A stretch of DNA of 64,000 nucleotides from contig NZ_FMCW01000016.1 in NCBI RefSeq assembly GCF_900091595.1, forward strand, positions 113,393 to 177,392. Direction: 5' to 3'. The stretch comes from Micromonospora haikouensis (GTDB lineage Bacteria > Actinomycetota > Actinomycetes > Mycobacteriales > Micromonosporaceae). Position 1 is the stretch's first letter; the number at the start of each line of letters is the position of its first letter. Shown piece by piece: positions 25,058-34,000 of this stretch. The notes beneath the pieces are model-generated. The model did not search any database. It was not told the origin of the DNA and saw nothing but the letters and a program-made list of their open reading frames with translations. The position numbers were made by a program, and so were the translations under genes.

Positions 25058-25161
25058 CAGCGGCCTCCGTCTCTCCGCCGGCCTTCGATCGGGGTACGCG
25101 GCGCAGCGGCGCCGCCGTGCGCGAGGCGGGTCGCCCGGTCACGTGCTCGTCGGTGGGACAT
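25054..25161 (-). CDS. Short basic ORF translationally coupled to the next gene
   Basis: A protein of 35 residues, MSHRRARDRATRLAHGG to the end RRRDGGRW, very rich in arginine. ATG 25161 is preceded by AGGGAG five bases away, and its stop overlaps the next start (GTGA), which supports real translation. It could be a leader peptide or a small nucleic-acid-binding protein. Confidence 0.4.
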   Translation of the reverse strand: MSHRRARDRATRLAHGGAAAPRTPIEGRRRDGGRW

Positions 25162-25381
25162 GGCTCTCCCTCGGTGCGTGTCGGCAGTGGAGCAGTGGAG
25201 AGGGGGCCGCCCGCCCGACTGGTGCGGAAGGACCGGGACGGCCCCCTCGGCGAACACGGGTCGAGACGTCTGTCGACCGACCCGCGCCGCCCCGACACCA
25301 GCTTGCTGAGGGTTGTGAGACGAATACACCCTGTAGCAGGATGGAGTTGAGGTGCACGGGACAATCCAGAAAGGAAGCCGG

Positions 25382-26149
25382 ATGAACCACGCGGTTATCG
25401 AGGCGATGGCGACTGCCGGTCTGACTGCCGAAGCCCTTGCAGCTCAGGTTGAGGTGGACCCGAAGACGGCAGGGCGGTGGGCAAATCCTGGACATATCCC
25501 GCAGTCCCGCCACCGGGCAAAGGTTGCCGCCCTGCTCGGCCGAGAAGTCTCGGAGTTGTGGCCTGAGGTCGGCAGGCGGCGCGAGCCGGCGTGGTTCCGG
25601 CGGTGGGCCGACGTCGAGCGCGAGGCGCTCTCGCTGCGATGGTTCGAGCTGGCCTGGGTCCCGGGCCTACTTCAGACCGAGGCATACGCGCGAGCCACCC
25701 TCGCGGGCGAGGCGTTGTCCAGTGGCGAGGTCGACCGACTCGTTGCCGCTCGTCTGGCCCGGCAGGCGGTCCTGCGCCGCGACCCACCCATGCTGCTGGT
25801 CGCGGTCATCGATGAGATGGTGCTCAGGCGCACGGCTGGTGGGGACCGGTCCATGATGCGCGAGCAGTGCGAGCACCTGGCGGACTGCGCGACCCTGCCG
25901 TTCGTGCAGGTCCATGTCGTTCCTGCGGACGTGGGCATGTATGCCGGGCTCGGCGGGCCGTTCATTCTCGCCGAACTGGACGGCGGCGCGCGCCTCCTGC
26001 ACGTGGACGGTCAGGCCCACGCGCAGATCCTCGAACAGGCGGCTGACCTTGTTACGCTGGATCGGCGGTGGGCTCGTATCTGTGGTGATGCCCTGCCGCG
26101 GGCGCAATCCCTAGAACTCATCAGGAAAGCGGCGGCATCATGGACATGA
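25382..26149 (+). CDS. HTH protein with DUF5753 (Scr1 family)
   Basis: A protein of 255 residues. The N-terminal XRE-like HTH (AEALAAQVEVDPKTAGRWAN) is followed by a DUF5753 domain (WFELAWVPGLLQTEAYARAT, the ligand-like PFVQVHVVPADVGMYAGLGG, and a C-terminal helix). Family members occur as pairs with DUF397 proteins and influence differentiation and antibiotic production in actinomycetes. ATG 25382 is preceded by AAAGGAAG. It overlaps its DUF397 partner by ten bases. Confidence 0.85.
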   Translation: MNHAVIEAMATAGLTAEALAAQVEVDPKTAGRWANPGHIPQSRHRAKVAALLGREVSELWPEVGRRREPAWFRRWADVEREALSLRWFELAWVPGLLQTEAYARATLAGEALSSGEVDRLVAARLARQAVLRRDPPMLLVAVIDEMVLRRTAGGDRSMMREQCEHLADCATLPFVQVHVVPADVGMYAGLGGPFILAELDGGARLLHVDGQAHAQILEQAADLVTLDRRWARICGDALPRAQSLELIRKAAASWT

Positions 26150-26340
26150 GCCAGGCTCGGTGGCGCAAGAGCACGAGGAGCGGCAACAACGGCGGTGCGT
26201 GTGTCGAGGTCGCCGACAACTTGCCTGGTGTCGTTCTCGTCCGGGACACGAAGGACCGCGACGGCGGGACGCTGACCTTCGCGCCTGCCGCCTGGGCCGG
26301 GTTCGTGAGCCTCGCCAAGCGGATCGGCCCCGTCGGCTGA
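26140..26340 (+). CDS. DUF397 protein, partner of the Scr1-type regulator
   Basis: A protein of 66 residues with the family signature RWRKSTRSGNNGGACVEVAD, VVLVRDTKDRDGGTLTF and WAGFVSLAK. DUF397 proteins are small beta proteins paired with DUF5753 HTH regulators, some as antidotes or modulators of them. The start overlaps the 3' end of the regulator gene. Confidence 0.88.
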   Translation: MDMSQARWRKSTRSGNNGGACVEVADNLPGVVLVRDTKDRDGGTLTFAPAAWAGFVSLAKRIGPVG

Positions 26341-26439
26341 CCAAGCCGCCCCGGGCCGTGCGCGAGCCGACCATGACGTGACCTGACGGCCGACAACGTG
26401 CTCGCCGCCGGTAGCGCGACATCGCGGTGGAGGCGTTGG

Positions 26440-26491
26440 CAGATCTTGGTAGGTTTCGGCCCCTCTGGGGGCCGTTTCGTACCAAGATCTG
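26440..26491. repeat. Long interrupted palindrome (12-bp arms plus inner hairpin)
   Basis: CAGATCTTGGTA (26440-26451) is perfectly complementary to TACCAAGATCTG (26480-26491). Between them GGCCCC (26458-26463) pairs with GGGGCC (26468-26473) around a short loop. It can fold as a two-part stem in DNA or RNA. It lies about 100 bases after the DUF397 stop, so it may be a terminator or a dispersed palindromic element. Confidence 0.7.
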
Positions 26492-26583
26492 TCGATATCG
26501 TTCAGGTGCCTCGTGTTCGTGGCGGGGTGGGGCGGGCGCGCGTGAGCCCCGGCCCGGTCGGGCTCGCCGCGCGTGGCTCGCCC

Positions 26584-26651
26584 TGGTGGTGCGGGGCGTC
26601 TGGTGGTGCGGGGCGTCTGGTGGTGCGGGGCGTCTGGTGGTGCGGGGCGTT
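26584..26651. repeat. Four tandem copies of a 17-bp unit
   Basis: TGGTGGTGCGGGGCGTC is repeated four times in a row; the last copy differs in its final base (T for C). It is intergenic with no spacers. Confidence 0.9.
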
Positions 26652-26949
26652 CGGTGGCCGGTTGCGGTGGAATCGCGTCGGCGTGTCGTGTCGCGGAGGC
26701 GGCCAGGGTTCGGGGCCAAGCTCTCCTTGGTGCCCCGACGGGCAGGTCGGTGGACAGGGGTCGGCGGGCGCGGGTCGGCGGGCGGGAGTCGGCGGGCTGG
26801 CTGACATGCGAGCGTGCGCGACCTGGCCGTCGCGCAGGGCGCGTCGAGCGGGTGCGGGGCGGCCGGCACGGGGCGCGGCAGGGTCGGTCAGGAACGCGTT
26901 TGCGGCGTACGATGGTTGGCGTTCGGCCCGCCCGGCATTGCCCTTCCTG

Positions 26950-27200
26950 AGCTGCCGTTAAGGATCGCCACATAGGAAAAACGCCGGTCAGCAGGCGCTT
27001 TGGCCGCAAGATTACTTGCGGGTATACCTCTAGGCCGAAACTCATGTGCGCGCTAGGGGGATGATCGGGTGAATCTTGCCGGCCGTCCCGGGTCGCCTCC
27101 GTCGGCTGTTCGGTCCGACTCTGATCGATGATCTTGCCGCCCAGGCATCGAGTCCTATGCTGCATCCATTGTGAAGTCCTGGGGGGGATCGTGATCACGA
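26950..27200 (+). promoter_or_regulatory. Probable promoter region of the NRPS/PKS operon
   Basis: The GC content drops clearly compared with both flanks, and this is the only sizeable non-coding stretch upstream of the nine-gene operon. Elements such as CTTGCGGGTATACC and TGATCGATGATC (partial dyad) are visible. No -10/-35 pair is assigned with confidence. Confidence 0.4.
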
Positions 27201-27251
27201 TGCTTGGATGCTGCGCGCCCGTCGGCGTGGCGACGACCCGCGCCCACTGAC

Positions 27252-30200
27252 ATGGAAATATACAACGTCGTCCATCGTTTCGCTGACCGTTCGGCCATCT
27301 TCGCCGACCGGCCGGCCCTGCTCGGCGACGGCCAGCCGGTCAGCTACGCCGCCCTCGCCGCCTCGGCGGGCGGTCACGCCGCGCAGCTCGCCGCCGCCGG
27401 GGTCCGCCCCGGCGACCGGGTCGCCCTGCTGACCCCGCACGGCGCGCCCACCGTCGCCGCGATCCTCGGCACGCTCGCCGCCGGGGCCGCGTACGTACCG
27501 CTGGACCCGGGCTTCCCCGCCGACCGGCTGCGCCACATGCTCGCCGCCGCGCGGGTGCGCGCCGTGCTGGCCGCCCCCGAGCACCGGGACCTCGCCGACC
27601 AGCTCGCCGCAGACCACCGGGAACCAGCCGACCTGCCCGGCACCGCCGTGCCGGCCGGCGTCGTGCTGACCACCGACGAGGTCACTCCCGCGCCGCTGCG
27701 CCCCGTGCCGGTCGACCCCGACGCCCTCGCGTACGTGCTGTTCACCTCCGGCTCGACCGGGCTGCCGAAGGCCGTCGGGCAGACCCACCGCAACCTCGCC
27801 CACGTCGTCGACAACCAGATCGCCACCCTCGGCGTCGGCCCCGACGACCGGCTCAGCCTGCTCGCCTCGTTCAGCTTCGACGCGGCCATCCCCGACCTGT
27901 ACCCGGCGCTGCTGACCGGCGCCGCCGTCGTCCCCGTCGACCTGCGCCGGCACGGGCTGGCCCACGCCGTCGAACAGCTCGAGAAGCACCGGGTCACCGT
28001 CTACCACTCCACCCCGACCGTCTACCGGTTCATGCTCGACGCCCTCGGCGACCGGCGGCTGGACAGCGTCCGGGCGGTGCTGCTCGGCGGCGAGCAGGCC
28101 ACCCACGCCGACGTCGCCCGGGGCCGGGACCGGTTCGCCCCGGGCTGCGTGCTGGTCAACGGGTACGGCGCGACGGAGATGACGTTCGCCGCCCGGTACG
28201 CGCTGCCGCTGGCCGACGCCGACCCGGCCGCCGTCGGCCCGCTGCCGATCGGTACGGCGCTGCCCGGCTACCACGTCGACCTCGTCGGCGACCGCGCCGA
28301 GACCAACGGCAGCGCCGAGACCAACGGCAGCGCCGAGACCAACGGCAGCGCCGAGACCAACGGCAGCGCCGAGACCAACGGCAGCGCCGAAGCCAACGAC
28401 AGCGCCCGAGCCAACGGCAGTGCCGAAGCCAGCGGCAGTGCCCGAGCCAACGACAGCGCCGAGACCAGCGGCACCGGGGAGATCGTCGTGCGGGGGCGGC
28501 ACGTCGCGCCCGGCTACCTCGACCGCACCGACGACCGGTTCAGTCGCGACGCCGACGGCGTGTGGTCGTACCGGACCGGGGACCTCGGGGCGCGGCTGCC
28601 CGGCGGCGACCTCGTCTGCCTCGGCCGGCTCGACCGGCAGGTCAAGGTGCGGGGCTTCCGCGTCGAGCTGACCGAGATCGAGGCCGTGCTCGCCGCCGAG
28701 CCGGGTGTCGGCGCGGTCCGCGCGATCGCCCGCGGCGGCGAGCTGCTCGCGTACGCCCGACCGGCCGGCGGGGGCCTCGACCCGGCGGCCCTGCGCGCCG
28801 CCCTCGCCCGGCGGCTGCCGGACTACGCCCTGCCCCGGGCCGTCGTCGTGGTCGACGAGTTCCCGCTCACCGTCACCGGCAAGGTCGACGAGCGGGCGCT
28901 GCCCGACCCGGACGCCGAAGCCACCACCGGCAGCGAGGCGGCCGGCCAGGAGCCGGCCACCGCCACCGAGCGGGCCGTGCACGACATCTGGTGCGCGGTG
29001 CTGGGCCGCGAGACGGTCGCCCGCACCGCCGGCTTCTTCGACGTCGGCGGCCAGTCGCTGCTGCTCGGCGTCGTCCAGCAGCGGCTCGCCGCCCGGTTCG
29101 GGGTGCGGCTGCCCCTGCTGCGGCTGTTCGAGAACCCGACGATCGAGGCGCAGGCCCGCCTGGTCGACGCGCCGGCCGCGCCCGGCCACGCGCCCGTCGG
29201 GCCGACGCCGGCCGCGCCCGCCACGGCCGCCCGCGAGTACACCGGCGACGAGATCGTCGTCGTCGGGCTCGCCGGCCGCTTCCCCGGCGCGCCCGACCCC
29301 GCCACCTTCTGGTGGAACCTCTGCGCCGGCGTCGACGCCATCCACGACCACACCGACGAGGAGTTGGCCGCGCTGGGCATCGGCCCCCGGCTGCTCGCCG
29401 ACCCCCGGCACGTGCGGGCCGCCGGCCGGCTCGACGACGTGGCCGACTTCGACGCCGACTTCTTCGCCTTCGGTGCGCAGGAGGCCGCCCGCACCGACCC
29501 GCAGCACCGGCTGTTCCTGGAGACGGCGTGGGAGGCCCTGGAGGACGCCGGGCACGACCCGTCCCGGTTCCCCGGCCTGGTCGGCGTCTACGCCGCGACC
29601 TCCGCCAACCGCTACTTCCTGTTCCACCTCATGGACAACCCGGCGGTGGTCGGCGACGTCGACCCCGACGACTGGGAGGCCCGCCTGGTCGGCCGGCAGT
29701 TCACCGACCACCTGCCCGGCCAGGTCGCCTACCGCCTCGGGCTGACCGGGCCGGCGCTGGCCGTGCAGAGCGCCTGCTCCAGCTCGCTGGTCGCGGTCTG
29801 CGTCGCCGCCCAGAGCCTCGCCGACTACCAGTGCGACATCGCCCTGGCCGGCGGGGTCAACGTGACCTGGCCCCGCTACCGGCACGCCCCCGGCGGCATG
29901 GCGTCCCCGGACGGGCGGTGCCGCGCCTTCGACGAGTCCGCCAACGGCTCCGGCTTCGGCTCCGGCGTCGGGGTCGTCGCGCTGCGCCGGCTCGCCGACG
30001 CGCAGGCCGACGGGGACCGGATCTACGCGGTGCTGCCCGGCTGGGCGGTCACCAACGACGGCGCGGACCGCGCCGGCTTCGCCGTCCCCGGCCCGTCGGG
30101 GCAGGCCGCCGCCGTGGCCGGCGCGCTCGCCGCCGCCGAGGTCGCCCCCGGCGAGGTACGCCTCATCGAGGCGCACGGCAGCGGCACCCCGCTCGGCGAC

Positions 30201-31028
30201 GCCCTGGAGGTCGCCGCCCTGCACGAGGTGTACGGGGGCGCCGCGCCCGCAGAGAGCTGCGCGCTCGGCTCGGTGAAGACCAACATCGGCCACCTCGACG
30301 CCGCCGCCGGCATCGCCGGCCTGATCAAGGCGGTGCTCGCCGTCCAGCACGGTGTCATCCCGCCGAACCTGCACTTCACCCGCCCGCACCCCGAGATCGA
30401 CCTGGCCGGCCCGTTCTATGTGCCGACGAAGGCCCGGGACTGGCCGCAGGCGGCCCGCCGGGTGGCCGGGGTCAGCTCGTTCGGGCTCGGCGGCACCAAC
30501 GCCCACGTCGTCGTCGAGCAGCCGCCCCCGGTCGAGCCGGTCGCCGCCCGGGACGCCGCCGCCCCGGGAGCCGCCGCGGGGGAGGATGCCGACGCCCCCG
30601 ACGCGGTCGCGCACCTGCTGCCGGTGTCGGCGCGTACCCCCGTGGCGTTGCGGGCGGCGTTGCGCCGGCTGCGGCAGCACCTGTCCGGTGCGTCCCCGGC
30701 GCTGGCCGAGGTCGCCGCCACGCTCGCGCTGGGCCGCAGGGAGTTCGGCTGCCGGGCGGCGGTCGTCGCCACCGACCTCGCCGCCGCCCTCGCCGGCCTG
30801 GACGAGCTGCTCGACGCCGCCGGCCCGGAGGAGCTGCCCGCCGCCGACGCCCGGGTCGCCGGCCCGGACGGCGCGCTGCGGGAGCTGGCCCTCGACTGGG
30901 TCGCCGGCCGCGACGTCGACTGGGCGGCCCTGCACCCCGAGGGCGGCGTGCGGCGCACCGGGCTGCCCACGTACCCCTTCCAACGTCAGCGGCACTGGAT
31001 CGACCCCCCTCAGAAAGGTGCGCGGTGA
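27252..31028 (+). CDS. Hybrid NRPS-PKS: adenylation, carrier, ketosynthase without AT
   Basis: A protein of 1258 residues. The A domain is at about 1-530 (A3 VLFTSGSTGLPKAVG near 163; A5 NGYGATEMT; YRTGDL near 440; TVTGKVDERALP). Its eye-derived pocket code is D-A-P-H-L-G-G-F-A, which I do not recognise. A 60-residue Ala/Glu/Thr/Asn/Gly/Ser repeat is inserted at 349-408. A carrier domain has FFDVGGQSLLLG near 597. The KS at about 667-1095 has an intact triad: Cys842 (SACSSSL), His975 (EAHGSGTPLGD) and His1014 (NIGHLDAAAG). After the KS come a KS-AT-type linker and directly the post-AT motif LPTYPFQRQRHW, so the AT appears to have been cut out; there is no ACP. It begins the assembly line. ATG 27252 lacks a clear ribosome-binding site; TTG 27204 is the alternative. 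Confidence 0.88.
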   Translation: MEIYNVVHRFADRSAIFADRPALLGDGQPVSYAALAASAGGHAAQLAAAGVRPGDRVALLTPHGAPTVAAILGTLAAGAAYVPLDPGFPADRLRHMLAAARVRAVLAAPEHRDLADQLAADHREPADLPGTAVPAGVVLTTDEVTPAPLRPVPVDPDALAYVLFTSGSTGLPKAVGQTHRNLAHVVDNQIATLGVGPDDRLSLLASFSFDAAIPDLYPALLTGAAVVPVDLRRHGLAHAVEQLEKHRVTVYHSTPTVYRFMLDALGDRRLDSVRAVLLGGEQATHADVARGRDRFAPGCVLVNGYGATEMTFAARYALPLADADPAAVGPLPIGTALPGYHVDLVGDRAETNGSAETNGSAETNGSAETNGSAETNGSAEANDSARANGSAEASGSARANDSAETSGTGEIVVRGRHVAPGYLDRTDDRFSRDADGVWSYRTGDLGARLPGGDLVCLGRLDRQVKVRGFRVELTEIEAVLAAEPGVGAVRAIARGGELLAYARPAGGGLDPAALRAALARRLPDYALPRAVVVVDEFPLTVTGKVDERALPDPDAEATTGSEAAGQEPATATERAVHDIWCAVLGRETVARTAGFFDVGGQSLLLGVVQQRLAARFGVRLPLLRLFENPTIEAQARLVDAPAAPGHAPVGPTPAAPATAAREYTGDEIVVVGLAGRFPGAPDPATFWWNLCAGVDAIHDHTDEELAALGIGPRLLADPRHVRAAGRLDDVADFDADFFAFGAQEAARTDPQHRLFLETAWEALEDAGHDPSRFPGLVGVYAATSANRYFLFHLMDNPAVVGDVDPDDWEARLVGRQFTDHLPGQVAYRLGLTGPALAVQSACSSSLVAVCVAAQSLADYQCDIALAGGVNVTWPRYRHAPGGMASPDGRCRAFDESANGSGFGSGVGVVALRRLADAQADGDRIYAVLPGWAVTNDGADRAGFAVPGPSGQAAAVAGALAAAEVAPGEVRLIEAHGSGTPLGDALEVAALHEVYGGAAPAESCALGSVKTNIGHLDAAAGIAGLIKAVLAVQHGVIPPNLHFTRPHPEIDLAGPFYVPTKARDWPQAARRVAGVSSFGLGGTNAHVVVEQPPPVEPVAARDAAAPGAAAGEDADAPDAVAHLLPVSARTPVALRAALRRLRQHLSGASPALAEVAATLALGRREFGCRAAVVATDLAAALAGLDELLDAAGPEELPAADARVAGPDGALRELALDWVAGRDVDWAALHPEGGVRRTGLPTYPFQRQRHWIDPPQKGAR
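28296..28475 (+). repeat. In-frame 18-bp minisatellite inside the adenylation domain
   Basis: Ten consecutive 18-bp units. The first five are identical and encode AETNGS; the next five are degenerate (AEANDS, ARANGS, AEASGS, ARANDS, AETSGT). The array lies between the A5 region and the GEIVVRGRHVAPGY strand, a surface loop in known A domains, so it adds a flexible hydrophilic loop without breaking the fold. Confidence 0.92.
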
Positions 31029-34000
31029 ACTGGTTCGTCTCCGCCGGAAGCCGACCCCAGGCGCCGGTGCGGTTGTTCTGCCTGCCCTACGCCGGGGCCG
31101 GGGCCAGCGCGTTCCGCGAGTGGCAGCGGGCCTTCGGCGCGGACGTCGAGGTGCTGCCGGTGCAGCTGCCCGGGCGGGAGAACCGGATCAGCGAGGACCC
31201 GAACTTCACCGTCGCCGACGTCGCCGCCGCGATCGCCGGCCGGGCCGACCGCCCGTACGCGATCTACGGCCACTCGATGGGCGGGCGGGTCGGCTTCGAG
31301 GTGGTCCGCGAGCTGCGCCGCACCGGCGGGCCGCTGCCGCTGCGGCTCTACGTCGGCGGGGCCCGCGCCCCGCACGTCGACGACGCGAGCCTGTTCGACG
31401 GGCTGTCCACGGTGGACGATGAGGAGCTGCTGCGCCGCCTCGGCGACGGCGGCGGGCTGCCGCCGGAGGTGCTGGCCCACCCCGAGCTGGTGGAGCTGCT
31501 GCTGCCGCTGCTGCGCGCCGACTTCAGCCGGGTCGACAGCTACCGGTACGTCCCGGGCGAGCCGCTGCCGGTGCCGGTCGTCGCGTTCTCCGGCCGGGCC
31601 GACCGGGCCGTCAGCCACGCGCAGAGCGCCGCCTGGGAGCGGCACACCGCCGCCGGGTTCACCCTGCACGAGATCGACGGCGGGCACTTCTTCCTGCAGG
31701 ACCGCCTGCCCGAGCTGGTCGCCGCGATCCGCGCCGACCTCACCGACGCCCTGCGGGGCGCCGCCGCCGTCCGGGTCGCCGGCGCACACGGGACCGTGCC
31801 GGCCCCGGACGGCCCGGCGGAGCAGACGGCGATCGACCCGACGGGGGACGGGGCCGGCGCGGCCGGCGCGCACCGGGTGCCGCTGGGCGACACCGGCTGG
31901 TCGGTGTGGCGCGACGCCATCCTGCGTACCACCGGGTTTCCCGCCGACGGGCTCACCGCGCTCTCCGCGCCGCAGGCCGCCGCCGCGGCCGACGACCTCC
32001 TCGCCACCGGCGAGGGCGCGGAACGGTTCGACAAGGAGTTCGCCGAGGCGCTCACCGCCGCCGCCGGCCGGCTCAACGAGCTGGCCGCCGACCCGCTGCT
32101 GCGCGAGGCCGTCACCTGGCAGAACCGCAACGCCCTGCTCGCCCTCGACGGGCTGGCCCGCGCCGGCGCGGACGCGCCTCGCAACGTGCGCCGCCGCGAC
32201 CGCGAGCGGGCCCTGCTGAAGTACTGGCAGCGCTACTGCGGCAAGAACGAGACCGTCGGCTTCTTCGGCCCGAGCTGCTGGGTCACCCTCGACCCCGGGC
32301 AGGCCGACACCGCCCGGGTGCGCCCCGGGCCGGCCCTGACCCGGCGGCGCTGGGTGTGGTTCGAGTCGTGGGCGCTGTCCGCGTACGCCGACACCGTCGG
32401 CGCGGACCTGGCCGTGCGGCAGTGGTGGCCGCCGCTGCTCCAGCCGCACCTGAGCCTGCGCGACCGGTCGGTGCTGCGCCCCGGCCGCCCGCCGGTCACC
32501 CTCACCCCCGTCGAGGCGGCCCTGCTCGCCGCCGCCGACGGCCACCGCAGCGCCCGCGACCTGGTCGCCGACCCGGCGATCGGGCTGCGCCGCCCCGACG
32601 ACGGGTACGCCCTGCTCGACCGCCTCGTCGAGCGGGAACTGATCACCTGGGACGCCAACCTGCCCGTCGCCCCCGACGCCGAGGCGGCCCTGGCCGCCCG
32701 CATCGACGCCATCGGCGACGAGCCGGCCCGGCTCGCGGCCCGCGCCGGCCTCGACCGGCTGCGCGCCGCCCGCGACGAGGTGGCCGACGCCGCAGGCGAC
32801 CCCGACCGGCTGCGCGCCGCCCTCGACCGGCTCGACGCCACGTTCACCGAGCTGACCGGCCAGCCGGCCCGCCGCCGCGCCGGCCAGATGTACGCCGGGC
32901 GCACCCTCTGCTACGAAGACACCGCCCGCGACCTCGACGTGAGCTTCGGCGCGCCGCTGCTGGCCGACCTCGCCGCCCCGCTCGCCGTGCTGCTGCGGGC
33001 CGCCCGCTGGCTGGCCGGCGAACTGGAGCAGGAGTACGGGGCGACGTTCCGCGACCTCTACGAGGAGCTGCGCGCCGACGCCGGCGACGCCCCCGTTGGC
33101 CTGGCCGACCTGTGGTTCCTCGTGCAGGGCCTGTTCTGGGGCACCGGCGAGCGGCCCGTCGACGCCGTCGCCGCCGAGTTCGCCGCCCGCTGGGCGGGAC
33201 TGTTCGGCCTCGCCGACCTGCCCGACGGCGCGACCGAGGTGCGGCTGGCGGTGGCCGACCTGGTCGACCGGGTCGCGCAGGTGTTCCCCGACCGCCCCAG
33301 CGACTGGACCAGCGGCCGGCTGCACAGCCCCGACCTGCAGCTCTGCGCCGCCGACGCCGACGCCCTCGCCCGGGGCGACTACACCGTCGTGCTCGGCGAG
33401 CTGCACGCCGCCTGGCCGTCGTTCGACTGCCAGGTGTTCACCCCGTCGCACCCGGACGTGGCGCGGCTGCGCGCGGCGCTCGCCGCCGACCTCGGCGAGC
33501 ACCGGATCCGGCTGCTGTTCCCCGCCGACTGGCCCCGGCGCACCAGCCGCACCGCCGAGGCGCTGACCGGCCCCACCGACCGGCAGCTCGCGTTCCTGCC
33601 CGCCCCCGGCGTCGACCCCGACCGGGTGCTGCCCACCGTCGACCTCACCGTCACCGACGAGGACGGCCGGCTCGTCGTCACCGCCCGCGACGGGGCGCGC
33701 TGGCCGCTGACCGAGGTGTTCGCCGGGCTGCTCAGCGCCCACGCCGTGGACGGGTTCAAGCTGGTCGCCGCCGCTCCGTACACGCCCCGGATCACCCTGG
33801 ACCGGCTGGTGGTGGCCCGGCAGACGTGGCGTACCACGGTGGCCGAGAGCGGCCTGGCCGACGTCACCACCGAGCGGGACCGGTTCCTCGCCGTGCGCCG
33901 CTGGCGGCGCGACCTCGGCCTGCCCGAGCGGGTCTACGTCAAGCTCGGCACCGAGACCAAGCCCTGCTTCGTCGACCTGTCCAGCCCCGCGTACGCCGCC

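Larger units (their letters stand above)
26341..27251. other. Gene-free, repeat-rich region in front of the biosynthetic operon
   Basis: No convincing gene is seen. The region holds a long interrupted palindrome (26440-26491), a 17-bp tandem repeat (26584-26651) and GC-rich simple sequence (to about 26900). From about 26950 to 27200 there is a lower-GC stretch that should contain the promoter of the biosynthetic operon. Nothing resembling a pathway regulator is encoded here. Confidence 0.7.

Noticed and set aside
25054..25329. 91-codon minus-strand frame starting at 25329
   Set aside because: Only its last 35 codons have a good start and ribosome-binding site. The first part overlaps the upstream region of the divergent regulator and shows no conserved features.
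26398..26961. Open frames in the region before the cluster
   Set aside because: They consist of tandem repeats and simple GC-rich sequence in several frames at once, with no ribosome-binding sites or recognisable motifs.
27252..31028. Trans-AT PKS assignment for the AT-less ketosynthase
   Set aside because: No free-standing AT gene is present, and the post-AT linker remains. This fits domain loss from a cis-AT module better than a true trans-AT system.
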